A DNA stretch of 64,000 nucleotides from an uncultured Allomuricauda sp. (GCF_947495325.1 NZ_CANLYK010000001.1:1674001-1738000); one strand, 5' to 3'. Positions 46,265 to 56,527 are shown, numbered from the stretch's first letter. Numbers and translations: made by a program. Notes: generated by a model not told the origin, from the sequence alone.

Positions 46265-47842
46265 ATGAAAAGAATTACTTTCCGTTATGCGGCTTGGTCC
46301 GTACTCGCTTTTTTATGTATAGAGATGTCTATGGCTCAAGTACTTTGGTACGGTGACCCAAATGAAGATGTACGAACCGTGTTTAGAAGATTAGATCCCA
46401 ATGGAAATAGCAATCCATCCGGAAGCCAATGCGTTGATGACCCCAACAATCCACCTACCGTATCCACTCCCACCGATTCCGATTTTGGTAAATACTGGCG
46501 GATTACAAAGCCAACATCTAGAAAGAGGGCTGAATTTGCACGTACCAACGGTTTTATACCCCAAGAAGGCCAGACATACTATATCGGATGGCGATGGAGA
46601 ATTAATTCAACCCCAAATTTGGATGATGGGATAGCCGTATTTCAATGGAAAACCGACCCAGGAGGAAATACAAACTCCAATAAACAAAACTATGCGTTCA
46701 ATATGGGTTATGATGGCAATGAACTCACCATTAACGCTTATGGGCCTGCAGAACCCAATTGGAATCAGCCAGGGTCTATAAACCAAAGAAAAACTACAAT
46801 TTGGAAAAAAAACGTATCCGAAAATAGTTGGGTAAGTCTGGTATTCAGGGTCAAAGTAGATCGGGATTTTGATAGCTCCAACAATAGATACAACGGCTTT
46901 ATAGAATTCTGGTTCAACGGTTCAAAGCAAACCTTGATGAACTCAGACTTTGATGAATATCAAGTAGTATTGGCAAATGATAACAAAAGGGCATATCACA
47001 GAACCAATGATGGGTCTGAAGTCTATATGAAGTGGGGCTCTTACAATGAAAATGCTTGTGACTATCGCATTCTGACCGATTTTGATGACATGCGGGTGGC
47101 AGAAACATACAGTGAGGCCAGACCAGAGCCCGCCGGTAATACTGGTGGTTCTTCAATAGAGGGCACCTATCGGTTTAAAAATGTGGCCACTGGACAATAT
47201 ATGGACTCGAATGGGGCAACTGTGGCTTCAAGCAGCTCTCCCAGCGGGAGTGATAGGCTTTGGAGAGTGGTAGAATCGGCGCCAGGCTTGTACAACATAG
47301 ATTCAGAATTTTCAGGGGGTAGAGGAGTTTTGGATACAAATGGAAATGGTGTAGTTGTTGGTAGTAACATAGAACCGGTGGTTACTACGGATGATAAAGA
47401 ATGGAGTGTTGAATCAGTTAGTGGAAACATATACAGGCTTAAAAACAATTTTACCGGAAGAGGTTATTTGGCAGTAGATACTTCAACAGGTATTGTTGAG
47501 TATACTACTACATGGAATGGTCCTAGAGCACAATGGACTTTGGAGCCGGTAAGTACTAATCTTACAACACAACTTTTAATACCGGATAGCTTAGAGGAAG
47601 TACCATCTAATTTTAAGTTATATCCAAATCCTGTGAGTTACTCGTTACGGATTGATGATGCCCTAGAGGACATGAATACAATCAATGTGTATGATTTATC
47701 CGGTAGTAAGGTTATGTCAGAGCATGTTGAAGGCAATGGCACATATTCCCAACTTGATGTAAGCGTATTATCAAAAGGAATATATATTTTGGAAATCATA
47801 GGCAAGAACGAAACAGTGAAGAAAAAATTTGTGAAAGAATAG
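46265..47842 (+). CDS. PL28-type ulvan lyase with RICIN-like and T9SS domains
   Basis: A 525-residue secreted protein: signal peptide (to SMAQ), PL28-like beta-jelly-roll lyase at about 26-290, ricin-type beta-trefoil at about 298-435 (GTYRFKNVATGQYMDSNG, RGYLAVDTSTG), and a C-terminal Por-secretion sorting domain (FKLYPNPVSYSLRID ... GIYILEI). The lyase start LWYGDPNEDVRTVFRR and ITKPTSRKRAEFAR resemble the Nonlabens/Formosa PL28 ulvan lyases. The enzyme should cleave the bond to glucuronic or iduronic acid by beta-elimination, outside the cell via type IX secretion; it is the only protein in the window with that tail. Monocistronic: promoter 6 in front, strong terminator behind. Confidence 0.9.
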   Translation: MKRITFRYAAWSVLAFLCIEMSMAQVLWYGDPNEDVRTVFRRLDPNGNSNPSGSQCVDDPNNPPTVSTPTDSDFGKYWRITKPTSRKRAEFARTNGFIPQEGQTYYIGWRWRINSTPNLDDGIAVFQWKTDPGGNTNSNKQNYAFNMGYDGNELTINAYGPAEPNWNQPGSINQRKTTIWKKNVSENSWVSLVFRVKVDRDFDSSNNRYNGFIEFWFNGSKQTLMNSDFDEYQVVLANDNKRAYHRTNDGSEVYMKWGSYNENACDYRILTDFDDMRVAETYSEARPEPAGNTGGSSIEGTYRFKNVATGQYMDSNGATVASSSSPSGSDRLWRVVESAPGLYNIDSEFSGGRGVLDTNGNGVVVGSNIEPVVTTDDKEWSVESVSGNIYRLKNNFTGRGYLAVDTSTGIVEYTTTWNGPRAQWTLEPVSTNLTTQLLIPDSLEEVPSNFKLYPNPVSYSLRIDDALEDMNTINVYDLSGSKVMSEHVEGNGTYSQLDVSVLSKGIYILEIIGKNETVKKKFVKE

Positions 47843-47868
47843 TTTGTAGAACAAGCACGTTACTGTTG

Positions 47869-47901
47869 ATGCACCTATATTAATTTATAGGTGCATTTTT
47901 T
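47869..47901 (+). terminator. Strong intrinsic terminator after PL28
   Basis: Perfect 11-bp stem ATGCACCTATA / TATAGGTGCAT with a TTAATT loop, followed by a T run. It isolates the lyase gene from the downstream unit. Confidence 0.92.
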
Positions 47902-47940
47902 ATCTGAAAAACAGTATGGGTCCTTTGCTTTAAAAAAATC

Positions 47941-47985
47941 CAGTATAGTACAGGATGACAAATTTCTAAAAAGATGGTAACATTA
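47941..47985 (+). promoter_or_regulatory. PUL operator-promoter 7 (PL37-like gene)
   Basis: CAGTAT-AGTA-CAGGAT at 47941-47956, 21 bp, TAACATTA at 47978-47985. The -7 box is weaker (TAnnATTA) and the start codon is 226 bp away, in contrast to 20-69 bp at the other units. Confidence 0.68.
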
Positions 47986-48211
47986 AACCTATTATTGTTA
48001 AGTGTCCTATTTTGAGAATTATAGAAACAAAATCTAAATCTTATCTGAAGAACACGTTTTATCACAGTATGTGCTTTTTTTAAGGTTTAGTGTTTTTTAT
48101 TGGATGTTCACTAAAAATAATATCAATACCAAAAATGACATTGCAAAGCTCTCTGATTATTGAAGAGTCCTAATTCAAGTTGATTAAAAGATAATTTTTA
48201 AATAAAATTCA

Positions 48212-50131
48212 ATGGAACGACGGGACTTCACACAACTCTCCGCTCTAGCTAGTGTAGGATTGTTATTACCCCTACAAGCCTGCAGGAACAAAGTTAATTT
48301 AGAGCATCAAGAAAGTGGTGGATCAATACCATTTGAAGCATTAACTTTTCAACTTTTGACCACGTGGAGCGATGCCATGGTTGACACTCAAATTGATGAC
48401 CCTGAAAAACCGGAAGTACACGGAGCTTTGTATTGCAAAGCTTGTAACCGAATTCATGGTCGCTGTATGGATGCCGTGTATCCTTTTTTATATATGACAG
48501 ATAAAACTGGAGAGCAAAAATACTTGGATGCGGCAATCAATGTGATGAAATGGTCCGAAAACGTCTCCATGCCAGATGGCAGTTGGACAGTAGTTCCCGA
48601 CCCTAAATCTTGGAGAGGCATTACCGTTTTTGGAGCAATCGCCTTAGGCGAAGCCTTACATCATCATGGACACGTCTTACCAAACGAAATTCGTGATGAC
48701 TGGACACAACGTTTACAGAAAGCAGCAAAGTTTATCCATGAAAATTTCACTATAGATTACAGTCACATAAATTATGCCTTCACAGCTGTATATGGTCTTA
48801 ATTTTTTGGGTCGTATGTTTAAAAATGAAGCATATATAGATCATAGTCGACAGTTGGCAGATGAAGTTCCTAATTGGCTGACAACACCCAACAAACTCAT
48901 TTTCGGGGAAAACAAACCTTCCGATGAACCAAGTGTAAAAGGGTTGTTTCCGGTAGACCTCGGTTATAATGTTGAAGAAACCTTGAACGGATTGGTACAA
49001 TACGCCGTTCTAGAAAAAGATGAGCAATTGTTAGAGCTGCTAACAGAGTCAATGAATGGACATCTGGAGTTTATGTTACCCGATGGTGCATGGGATAATA
49101 GCTGGGGTACACGTCAAAATAAATGGAACTATTGGGGCAGTCGAACTACAGATGGTTGCCAACCTGCATTTGCCTTGATGGCAGATAGAAACCCCGCATT
49201 CGGCACCGCTGCATTCTTAAGCACGGAGCTTTTGAAACATTGTACTGTAAATGGCTTGTTGGCCGGAGGTCTTCATTACGAATCCCACGGCATAAAACCT
49301 TGCCTGCACCACACCTTTGTACACGCGAAATCTTTGGCATTTGTTTTGGACAATACTGAGAAGCTATCGAACATTTCAAAAAAAATAGCCCTGCCCAGAA
49401 GTAAAGCCGAAGGAATAAAACATTTTCCCGAACTAGATGTTTGGTTGGCCGCAAAGGGACCATGGAGGGCTACGGTATCCTCCAACGATGTTATTTTTAA
49501 AAAACCGCATTCGCAAGCGGCGACCGGAGGCTCGCTTGCAGTTCTTTGGCACAATAAAGTAGGACCTATTTTCACAGCAAGTATGGCCGAATATATATTG
49601 GTAGAGCGTTACAACCAACAACCCCAACCAAATGGAGAGGATTTTCCCTTGACCCCAAGAATTGAGTCCAATAGAGATGGGAAATGGTATAGCAATCTGT
49701 TCGATTTAAAAGCAAAGGTTAAAACAAACGAAAAAAACAACACGCTTAACTTTGAAGTAGTAACCCAATTGACTGATAGGGAAAGAGCAATTTTACCTGA
49801 TTCCAATTATCAGTTAAATTACAGCTTCAGCATAGAAAAGACGATTATTGTGGCCAAGAAAGTAAATGATACTCCGTTGGATAAAGAAGCGTCATTGGTA
49901 CTTCCAATAATTTCCCCGCAACACGAACAAGTTGTCCAGGTATCAGAAAACCTTATTGAGATTCAAAAAAAAGAAGGTAAGGTTTCGGTTATGGCCAATG
50001 TTCCTCTTTCCATTGTTAAAACAAAAAAGAAACGGGTTTTCAATATGGTACCTGGCATGGAAGCCATCCTTGTAAAAGCGATCTTTGAAGAGCATACAAA
50101 TGAAATTAGGTGTGAGATAACTGTTGGGTGA
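48212..50131 (+). CDS. Tat/lipoprotein polysaccharide lyase (PL37-like, tentative)
   Basis: A 639-residue protein. The N-terminus [19 protein letters not shown] then LQAC combines a twin-arginine motif with a lipobox (Cys24). Residues about 40-400 are helical and fit an (alpha/alpha) toroid: [53 protein letters not shown] and [12 protein letters not shown]. The last about 220 residues look beta-rich. This layout matches two-domain uronate lyases; PL37, which includes broad-spectrum ulvan lyases from Formosa, is my best guess. Candidate catalytic His and Tyr lie in the HINY and NKWNYWG segments. Single gene with its own promoter 7 and the sulfatase promoter behind it. Confidence 0.6.
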   Translation: MERRDFTQLSALASVGLLLPLQACRNKVNLEHQESGGSIPFEALTFQLLTTWSDAMVDTQIDDPEKPEVHGALYCKACNRIHGRCMDAVYPFLYMTDKTGEQKYLDAAINVMKWSENVSMPDGSWTVVPDPKSWRGITVFGAIALGEALHHHGHVLPNEIRDDWTQRLQKAAKFIHENFTIDYSHINYAFTAVYGLNFLGRMFKNEAYIDHSRQLADEVPNWLTTPNKLIFGENKPSDEPSVKGLFPVDLGYNVEETLNGLVQYAVLEKDEQLLELLTESMNGHLEFMLPDGAWDNSWGTRQNKWNYWGSRTTDGCQPAFALMADRNPAFGTAAFLSTELLKHCTVNGLLAGGLHYESHGIKPCLHHTFVHAKSLAFVLDNTEKLSNISKKIALPRSKAEGIKHFPELDVWLAAKGPWRATVSSNDVIFKKPHSQAATGGSLAVLWHNKVGPIFTASMAEYILVERYNQQPQPNGEDFPLTPRIESNRDGKWYSNLFDLKAKVKTNEKNNTLNFEVVTQLTDRERAILPDSNYQLNYSFSIEKTIIVAKKVNDTPLDKEASLVLPIISPQHEQVVQVSENLIEIQKKEGKVSVMANVPLSIVKTKKKRVFNMVPGMEAILVKAIFEEHTNEIRCEITVG

Positions 50132-50153
50132 GTACTATCAAAGTACAAATTTG

Positions 50154-50198
50154 CCAGAGAGTGCAGGACAGTTTACTGTTCTGATAGTTGTATTATTG
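50154..50198 (+). promoter_or_regulatory. PUL operator-promoter 8 (sulfatase)
   Basis: CCAGAG-AGTG-CAGGAC at 50154-50169, 21 bp, TATTATTG at 50191-50198, 33 bp before the ATG at 50232. Its position rules out the longer open frame starting at 50124 as the real gene start. Confidence 0.77.
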
Positions 50199-50231
50199 GT
50201 AATATCGTATAATTACACTTATTCCATAAAT

Positions 50232-51665
50232 ATGAAGCGCTTTTTCTATCATTTTTTACTAGTTATTTTGTTGTCCGTTTCTTGTAAGGGCCAACAAAAA
50301 GAGATTCAAAAAATTGAATCCAAACCCATGAATATCTTAATGATAGCGGTTGATGATTTAAGGCCCGAACTCAATATTTATGGGGCCAACCATATTAAGT
50401 CCCCAAATTTGGACAAGCTTGGTTCTGAAAGTGTGGTATTCGAGCGTGCCTATTGTAATATTCCCGTATGTGGAGCTTCTAGAGCTAGTATATTGACTGG
50501 GGCTCGCCCCACTAGAAATCGTTTCATTGTAGCACAAACAAAGAAAGATGAAGATTATCCCGAAGCTATTTCGTTACCGATGTTGTTAAAACAAAATGGA
50601 TATCGAACAGTTTCAAACGGTAAAATATACCATCATAAAACCGATGATGCCAACGCTTGGGACGAAATCTGGCAAGCCGACCGATTATGGGATTATGCCC
50701 TTGAAGAAAGTCAAGAAATTCGAAGAAATACGCACAGGGGGCTCCCATTTGAATCAGCTGATGTGCATGATTCAGTTTATCGCGATGGTAAATTGGCTTT
50801 GAAAGTCATCGAAGATTTAAAAAAGTTTAAACGTTCGGAAGAACCTTTTTTTCTGACCATGGGCGTGGCAAAACCCCACCTTCCTTTCACAGCTCCAACA
50901 AAATATTGGAATTTATACGACCGTGAAGAAATTAAATTGCCCGAAAGTTATATCCAACCAACATCCACACCCAAAAACGCCTTTCATAAGTTTGGTGAAT
51001 TACGCAATTACGAAGGAATCCCAAAAGAAGGGCATCTCCCTGAAGCTTTAGCCAAAGAATTAATTCATGGGTATTATGCTGCGGTAAGTTATATAGACGC
51101 CCAGATAGGGTTGGTACTGGACGAACTGGACAAGCTTGGTTTGGCAGAAAACACCATTGTTGTACTTTGGGGAGACCATGGATGGTTTCTTGGTGACCAT
51201 CAGCTATGGTGTAAGCATTCAACATTTGAAAAGGCTTTGCGAACCCCATTATTTATTAAAGTACCTGGAAAAACAAACGGTCAGAAAACAAAAGCAATAA
51301 CCGAATACGTTGATCTATACCCTACACTATGTGAGCTTATCGGCCTAGCTGTTCCAAATACTGTTGAAGGGCGTAGTGTTGTTTCCATAATTAATGGTGA
51401 GGAAAGTGATAAGAATTGGGCTGTCAGTAAATTTAAAGATGCCGTCACCTTGATAAAAGGAGATTTATTCTATACGGAATGGACGGATGACAAGGGCATT
51501 GCTTACGAGCGCATGCTATTTGACCATAGCAAAGACCCATTGGAGCTTGATAATTTAGCAGAAAAAAAAGCATATCAAGAATCAGTTGCCCAACTGGCAA
51601 AAGAATTACGGGAAAAATGGGGTAAGGATTTTTTAACAGGTACAGCTGAATCGGAAAAAAATTGA
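50232..51665 (+). CDS. S1 sulfatase, iduronate-2-sulfatase-like (S1_7-like)
   Basis: A 477-residue lipoprotein (LLSVSC, Cys18) from the ATG at 50232; the upstream GTG at 50124 would place the promoter inside the gene. The N-terminus [18 protein letters not shown] and the maturation motif [13 protein letters not shown] (Cys80, CxAxR variant) plus [19 protein letters not shown] are diagnostic for the iduronate-2-sulfatase-like group. It should hydrolyse sulfate esters in the periplasm. It is related to the sulfatase at 17926-19410 but not a recent copy (different maturation and leader). Single gene under promoter 8, converging with the minus-strand GH2 operon. Confidence 0.9.
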   Translation: MKRFFYHFLLVILLSVSCKGQQKEIQKIESKPMNILMIAVDDLRPELNIYGANHIKSPNLDKLGSESVVFERAYCNIPVCGASRASILTGARPTRNRFIVAQTKKDEDYPEAISLPMLLKQNGYRTVSNGKIYHHKTDDANAWDEIWQADRLWDYALEESQEIRRNTHRGLPFESADVHDSVYRDGKLALKVIEDLKKFKRSEEPFFLTMGVAKPHLPFTAPTKYWNLYDREEIKLPESYIQPTSTPKNAFHKFGELRNYEGIPKEGHLPEALAKELIHGYYAAVSYIDAQIGLVLDELDKLGLAENTIVVLWGDHGWFLGDHQLWCKHSTFEKALRTPLFIKVPGKTNGQKTKAITEYVDLYPTLCELIGLAVPNTVEGRSVVSIINGEESDKNWAVSKFKDAVTLIKGDLFYTEWTDDKGIAYERMLFDHSKDPLELDNLAEKKAYQESVAQLAKELREKWGKDFLTGTAESEKN

Positions 51666-51686
51666 TACTGTGATTTTCCTTTTTTA
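51654..51686 (+). terminator. Possible terminator after the sulfatase
   Basis: GGAAAA ... TTTTCC pairing around the stop codon followed by TTTTTT. Only about six base pairs, A/T-rich, so weak; its position between two convergent units makes it plausible. Confidence 0.4.
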
Positions 51687-51757
51687 GTGTAGCCAATCCA
51701 ATGTTTCTCAAACATATCTAAAATACCATTTCACAAAATGCAGATTTAACTTATTAT

Positions 51758-52897
51758 TTACTCTCCATAAGTTCGCATTTGCAAACTTGAAGGATTTATA
51801 ATAGCTAGCTCTTTTTGCAGTTTTGATAGTCTGCCAGTTTCCACATCTCTTTTGAAAACCACCACATTTTTGGTGAATTGATTAGCCACTAACAAAAAAT
51901 TGCCAGACGGGTCAATACAAAAATTTCGAGGATGTTCGCCATAAGTCGATTCGTGTCCTACTAGAGTTAGCCTACCTTTATTCTGGTCTATTGAAAAAAT
52001 GGAAATACTATCCTCTTCCGGACCACGATTAGAGGCGTAAAGAAATTTTCCATCTGGCGAAATATGAATATCAGCTGCGCGATAAAGGTCTTGTTTTTTA
52101 CTATAGGACAGATACTCTTCTATATACTCCAACTTTCCATCCGCATAGGAATATGCTGTTATCATACCACTCAATTCAGCCACACCATAACCGAACTTAC
52201 CATTGGGATGAAACTTAAAATGCCTTGGTCCGCTACCTGGTTTTACTGCTACATAGCCAGATTCTTTGAGTCGTAATGTATCCTCTGCGGGATAAACTAC
52301 TTTGAAAACCCTTATTTTATCAGCTCCCAAATCTTGCCCGAACAAAAAATCCCCATCTGGTGAAAAATTAGTGGAATGTAAATGTGCTTCATCTTGTCTG
52401 CCCCTTACAATACTACTATCCTGAAAAGTAATGAGTTGGTGATTTTTTTGTAAACTACCGTTGGCATTTATTTTAAAGACCGATATACCAGCATCGGTAT
52501 AATTTGAATTTATCAAATAATTTCCAGTAGGATGTACAGCCAAGTGGGCAGGGTTTCTACCCCCAGAATCTTGCAAATTCAATAGCTCTAGCTTACCCGT
52601 TAAGGAATCTATAGCGAATGCAGCTACTTTTCCATTGGATTGCAATTGACTTTCTAAAACGGAATACAAATGGCGACCGTCAGGCGAAATCTTCAGAAAT
52701 GAGGGGTTGATGGTATTTTCTTCCTCATGTACGAGTTGTAACGCCCCAGAATTGGTGTCAAACTCATAAACATGAATTCCTTTTGCTGGTTTTCCCTCTG
52801 TAAAACTCCCTACGAACAAAAAAGTCTTTGCCGTCTTATTTGAGCAATTAATCAATAAGCCCATTAGGGGCAAAAGAATAGCAATTCTATAATTCAT
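51758..52897 (-). CDS. Lactonase-family beta-propeller lipoprotein
   Basis: A 379-residue lipoprotein from the Met at 52897 (LLINC, Cys18); the Met at 52921 would only lengthen the signal. The mature part is a seven-bladed propeller of the lactonase family (PF10282; 6-phosphogluconolactonase YbhE-like), with repeated SPDGRHLYSV, HPTGNYLINSNY, GPRHFKFHPNGKFGYG and DPSGNFLLVANQ blades. Members hydrolyse sugar lactones; in the periplasm a rhamnono- or uronolactone would be a natural substrate in this locus, which is inference. Third gene of the minus-strand operon with GH2 and PF05426 copy B. Confidence 0.85.
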   Translation of the reverse strand: MNYRIAILLPLMGLLINCSNKTAKTFLFVGSFTEGKPAKGIHVYEFDTNSGALQLVHEEENTINPSFLKISPDGRHLYSVLESQLQSNGKVAAFAIDSLTGKLELLNLQDSGGRNPAHLAVHPTGNYLINSNYTDAGISVFKINANGSLQKNHQLITFQDSSIVRGRQDEAHLHSTNFSPDGDFLFGQDLGADKIRVFKVVYPAEDTLRLKESGYVAVKPGSGPRHFKFHPNGKFGYGVAELSGMITAYSYADGKLEYIEEYLSYSKKQDLYRAADIHISPDGKFLYASNRGPEEDSISIFSIDQNKGRLTLVGHESTYGEHPRNFCIDPSGNFLLVANQFTKNVVVFKRDVETGRLSKLQKELAIINPSSLQMRTYGE

Positions 52898-52936
52898 AAG
52901 GTAGTATATTGAACTTTGCAATTCATTTGACGTAGC

Positions 52937-54094
52937 CTAATTTAACCAAATCAAAGGATAGCGTATAGGCATATTGCGTATTACCTCCGGATTATCAAAA
53001 TCGGCATCTAACTGGTTCCATACATCAAGGTATTCCATATTCTCTAATGAACTACCTGCAAACAATAAAAATGGATGGCGTACCGGCCAATCATCCCAAT
53101 GAAGCACATCCTGTTCATAGGGCCAATCTTCTTTGTTCTTTACATAAGGATATAAAAATTCAACTCCCTTTCTTATACTTCTACCTTCGTAATCATACAA
53201 AAACATGTTGTCATTTGCATTGGAGATTACCTGGGCAATGCCTGTCATGATATCCAAATTGAACAAAGAGTATCCATAAGGCTTGGTCCTATTCAACTCT
53301 TTTGGAAATGAACCGTCTTCAGCCATTTGGCATGGCAACAAAATTTCTTTAAACTTTTCTTTTACATAGGCCTGCATAGTTTCATTCTCTGTAAATTCAG
53401 AAAAAACGGCCGCCTGTAGAAACCAACAGGCTCCGTGGTTGTTATCCTTAGCTTGTTCCGAAATTCCATAAGGGTGGGTATCCATCCATCGTAAATAATC
53501 TGCAAACCAAATCTTCAACTTGGTGATTTCTTCACCAGAAAGCAAATTAGCATCTTGTATGGCGATGATTGCCTTTACCACATCCAATAATTGAATCGTA
53601 TCAATGATGCCTATGCCCCTACCCGTTACCTTACCTTTTATTGCCTGTGCATATTCTAGATTAGGGTTCATCAATGTTGCCTCATCAATAAACCATGCCT
53701 TTAAATGTGGAACCAACTGCTCTACATAATGGGTATCATCGGTAATGAGATAAGCGGACGCCAAAGCACCACATATTTGGCTAAGCCGTATCATAGCATA
53801 GCGGTGTGCCGTAAAATTATTAGGGTTGGTCATTCCATCTTTTCGAATGTAAGGTCCTTCAGGATTTTCAGGGTCGGGCCACCAATAATCACCTTCAGAA
53901 TAAAAATCGTGTATTCCGCCAGCACTACGCTCGCAAGATTCAGCTGTTACCGTTACTGGTGTTGCATCGATATATTTTTCAGCCAATTTTAATATCCTTG
54001 CTTTTTCTTTATCGAAAATAGGGTCATCAAATATTTTTGGCTCTTGCTTACATCCGAGAAAGAAAAGGCATAGTAATACGATTAAATTTTTCAT
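52937..54094 (-). CDS. PF05426 alginate-lyase-fold lipoprotein, copy B
   Basis: A 385-residue lipoprotein (LFFLGC, Cys15). The alginate_lyase fold shows the same landmarks as copy A: GDYWWPDPENPEGPY, AWFIDEATLMNPNLEYAQ, AKDNNHGACWFLQAAVF and WPYEQDVLHWDDWP. It is lipid-anchored while copy A is soluble, so the two probably act at different places or on different ends. Activity could be uronate beta-elimination (PL38-like) or dehydration of terminal uronic acid, as reported for the Formosa oligosaccharide dehydratase. 27 bp after the GH2 gene, so in the same transcript. Confidence 0.78.
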   Translation of the reverse strand: MKNLIVLLCLFFLGCKQEPKIFDDPIFDKEKARILKLAEKYIDATPVTVTAESCERSAGGIHDFYSEGDYWWPDPENPEGPYIRKDGMTNPNNFTAHRYAMIRLSQICGALASAYLITDDTHYVEQLVPHLKAWFIDEATLMNPNLEYAQAIKGKVTGRGIGIIDTIQLLDVVKAIIAIQDANLLSGEEITKLKIWFADYLRWMDTHPYGISEQAKDNNHGACWFLQAAVFSEFTENETMQAYVKEKFKEILLPCQMAEDGSFPKELNRTKPYGYSLFNLDIMTGIAQVISNANDNMFLYDYEGRSIRKGVEFLYPYVKNKEDWPYEQDVLHWDDWPVRHPFLLFAGSSLENMEYLDVWNQLDADFDNPEVIRNMPIRYPLIWLN

Positions 54095-54121
54095 ATCGTC
54101 TTGTTATTAAAACCTCACACC

Positions 54122-56527
54122 CTATTTTTCAATGGTTAGATAAGTACCCTTAAAATTTTGATTTAGGACCATTACGGTTAAATCAATCTCGGTATCATCT
54201 GGAATAATTTCTATGGATGCCTGCCCGTTTGCCATGCCAATGACCTCACTACCAGTAGGTGTTCCTTGGTTTTTAAGGGCCTTACCGCCTTCAAGGCATT
54301 GAAAATATACCTTGTCCTCATAGTCCATACATCGTAACCCATTTTCATCGACGGCCGTGGCGGTTAACAAAAAACTCCCATTTTTTAGTTTAGATGAAGA
54401 AAGCAACAGTTCTTTGGCCGAACCGTTTTTAGTATAGCGGTAAGAAATATTTAGCGTATCACTTATAGTGTTACCAGCCATTTCAGAAACAGCAATCAAT
54501 TGGTTGTCACCCTCTTCAAAATCAACGTCCCAAACAAGACCTGAAGCCGGAAACTTGGTGATGTCTTTCATTTTTTTCCCCAGTTCTTTACCATTGTGGA
54601 TGAGATTGACTTCATCACAGTTACTAAAAACATTGATGCTTCTTGGTTTGCCTTTTGGTCCTTGGCGTTCAGTCCAAGTTTCAGATTCTATGTAAATAAA
54701 AGGGTCTTTGGACCAATAACTTTTAAAAACATAGTATGCATCCTTTGGCTTTCCGTTTCGGTCAACCAAACCTTTTTGGTTAATGTAGGGAATATCGTTT
54801 TCTGGCCGCAAAGGTGTTCCAAAGTCCTTGAATGCCCATTGTGCATTGCCTACAAAAGTCGAGTCGGTTTCGGTTATGCGCAGATGCCAGTCAAATAAGT
54901 CAACAATATAGTTTTCGCTCCAGTCACCTATTTTGGCAATGTTGGCAACCTTGGTCTGAACTATGGCTTCTTCCCATCCTTCCGACTTTATGACTCCCTC
55001 TCCGGTAATGGGGTTCTCGGAATGTCTTCCCACATGGCTAGAACCCCCATATTCTGCATGTAAAAAATGATCGTACTGTGTCTTATAGGTCTCTATGGCC
55101 TTTTGATAACTCTTGTAGCTCCCGGAATACCAGCCCGACCAAATGGATGGAGAGAAAACATCTACGATATCTGCACCTTCATAGTATTTTCTTATCGCCG
55201 TTTTACGGGTAGGGTCCAATTTATGGGCAAGCGTATTCAACTCAGATAAAAAGGTATTCATCTTTGTAGTATCGTCGCCTCCCTCAAAATCGGGCAACCA
55301 GTACATTTCATTGCCCAATGACCAAATAATGATACTTGGGTGGTTGTTATTCTGATTAATGATTTCCGTAAGCATGTTCTTGGTATTCTTCTGCCATTTT
55401 TCCTCACCCAGACCCCCTCTGCACCAAGGAAGTTCATCCCAAACCAAAATACCAAGTTCATCGCAGGCTTTATACACTTCTGGGTCCTGGGGATAATGCG
55501 CCAAACGAACAAAGTTTGCACCCATCTCCTTAATTTGTTCCATATCCTTTCGATGCTGTTGATTTGACATTGCTGCCCCAACGCCTGCATGTTCTTCATG
55601 ACGATGGGTGCCGCGGAGCAATACACGTTTACCGTTAAGATAGAATGGCCCGTTTTTCTTAAACTCAAACCAACGAAAACCTACTTTTTCCAAAACCTCA
55701 TCGATAATTTCTTCCTTATTGGACAATGAAACGCTTACTTCATAAAGGTTTGGTTCCGATATATCCCACAATTGGGGGTCTTGAATATCGTTGATTGATA
55801 TAGTTGTAGTTCCGCTGGTCACATTTTCCGACTTAGACATGACAACTTCTCCTTCTTGATTTTTCAATACTGCAGTAAGTTTCAAATCCGATGCTTGCTC
55901 CATTCCTTCCAAGGGAACTTCAATTTGTAATGAAGCTCTTTCCTGGGATACTTCTGGGGTGGTCAATTTTACGTTCCCAATTGAAATTTTAGGTTTGGTA
56001 ATCAGCCAAACATCCCTTGTAATACCTCCGTAGATGAAAAAGTCACTCTTTTGGGACGGAATTATATCTCTATTGTAACTATTGTCCACACGCACATAAA
56101 CGCTATTCTTGCCTTTTTTTAAGTGTTTTGAAAAGTCAATTTCAAAACCAATATAACCGCCAACGTGTCCACCAACTTCACTACCGTTCACATAAACCTT
56201 TGTGGTTATGTTTGCCCCTTCAAAATAGAGGAGATATCGTGTATCGGAATTGATACTTTTAAGGACAAGCTCTTTTTTATACCAGCTTCCACTTCTTCGG
56301 TAACCGGCCATATTATCCGTTGGGTCTTCGCTGTTCCAGGTATGGGGTAAATCAATGGTAACCCAATCTACATTGTTTTCAACATCTGTAATTTCATGGG
56401 TGGGATTCTCTAAGTACGACCACTTTTTATTTATATTCTCTTTTGTTCTAAGTGCGCCTTCTTCAGGTTTCTGTGCACAATTCAAAAGAAATAAAGCAAC
56501 ACAGAAAATGATACATTTTAATTTCAT
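54122..56527 (-). CDS. GH2 family glycosidase, lipoprotein
   Basis: An 801-residue lipoprotein (LFLLNC, Cys17). The GH2 modules are in order: sugar-binding domain (WVTIDLPHTWNSEDP, GGHVGGYIGFEI), immunoglobulin-like domain, and TIM barrel with IIIWSLGNE (Glu407, acid/base) and HAEYGGSSH (Glu492, nucleophile). A further beta domain closes the protein. Compared with the 1050-residue GH2 of this locus it lacks the C-terminal binding module. The HAEYGG nucleophile strand is common in beta-galactosidase and beta-glucuronidase members; the exact sugar is unknown. First gene of a three-gene minus-strand operon driven by promoter 9. Confidence 0.9.
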   Translation of the reverse strand: MKLKCIIFCVALFLLNCAQKPEEGALRTKENINKKWSYLENPTHEITDVENNVDWVTIDLPHTWNSEDPTDNMAGYRRSGSWYKKELVLKSINSDTRYLLYFEGANITTKVYVNGSEVGGHVGGYIGFEIDFSKHLKKGKNSVYVRVDNSYNRDIIPSQKSDFFIYGGITRDVWLITKPKISIGNVKLTTPEVSQERASLQIEVPLEGMEQASDLKLTAVLKNQEGEVVMSKSENVTSGTTTISINDIQDPQLWDISEPNLYEVSVSLSNKEEIIDEVLEKVGFRWFEFKKNGPFYLNGKRVLLRGTHRHEEHAGVGAAMSNQQHRKDMEQIKEMGANFVRLAHYPQDPEVYKACDELGILVWDELPWCRGGLGEEKWQKNTKNMLTEIINQNNNHPSIIIWSLGNEMYWLPDFEGGDDTTKMNTFLSELNTLAHKLDPTRKTAIRKYYEGADIVDVFSPSIWSGWYSGSYKSYQKAIETYKTQYDHFLHAEYGGSSHVGRHSENPITGEGVIKSEGWEEAIVQTKVANIAKIGDWSENYIVDLFDWHLRITETDSTFVGNAQWAFKDFGTPLRPENDIPYINQKGLVDRNGKPKDAYYVFKSYWSKDPFIYIESETWTERQGPKGKPRSINVFSNCDEVNLIHNGKELGKKMKDITKFPASGLVWDVDFEEGDNQLIAVSEMAGNTISDTLNISYRYTKNGSAKELLLSSSKLKNGSFLLTATAVDENGLRCMDYEDKVYFQCLEGGKALKNQGTPTGSEVIGMANGQASIEIIPDDTEIDLTVMVLNQNFKGTYLTIEK

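Larger units (their letters stand above)
47843..48211. other. Gap between PL28 and the PL37-like gene
   Basis: A 369-bp gene-free stretch. It holds the PL28 terminator (47869-47901), operator-promoter 7 (47941-47985) and then about 220 bp of AT-rich DNA before the next start codon, implying an unusually long 5' leader. I see no tRNA, ORF or clear riboswitch fold in the leader. Confidence 0.6.

Noticed and set aside
47974-48016. Short ORF (about 13 hydrophobic codons) before the PL37-like gene
   Set aside because: Its ATG lies just upstream of and overlaps the proposed -7 box, so it would not be transcribed from promoter 7; too short to assign.
50124-50231. Upstream extension of the sulfatase to a GTG start
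   Set aside because: The extension would contain the operator and -7 box of promoter 8, and the ATG at 50232 gives an ideal lipoprotein signal.
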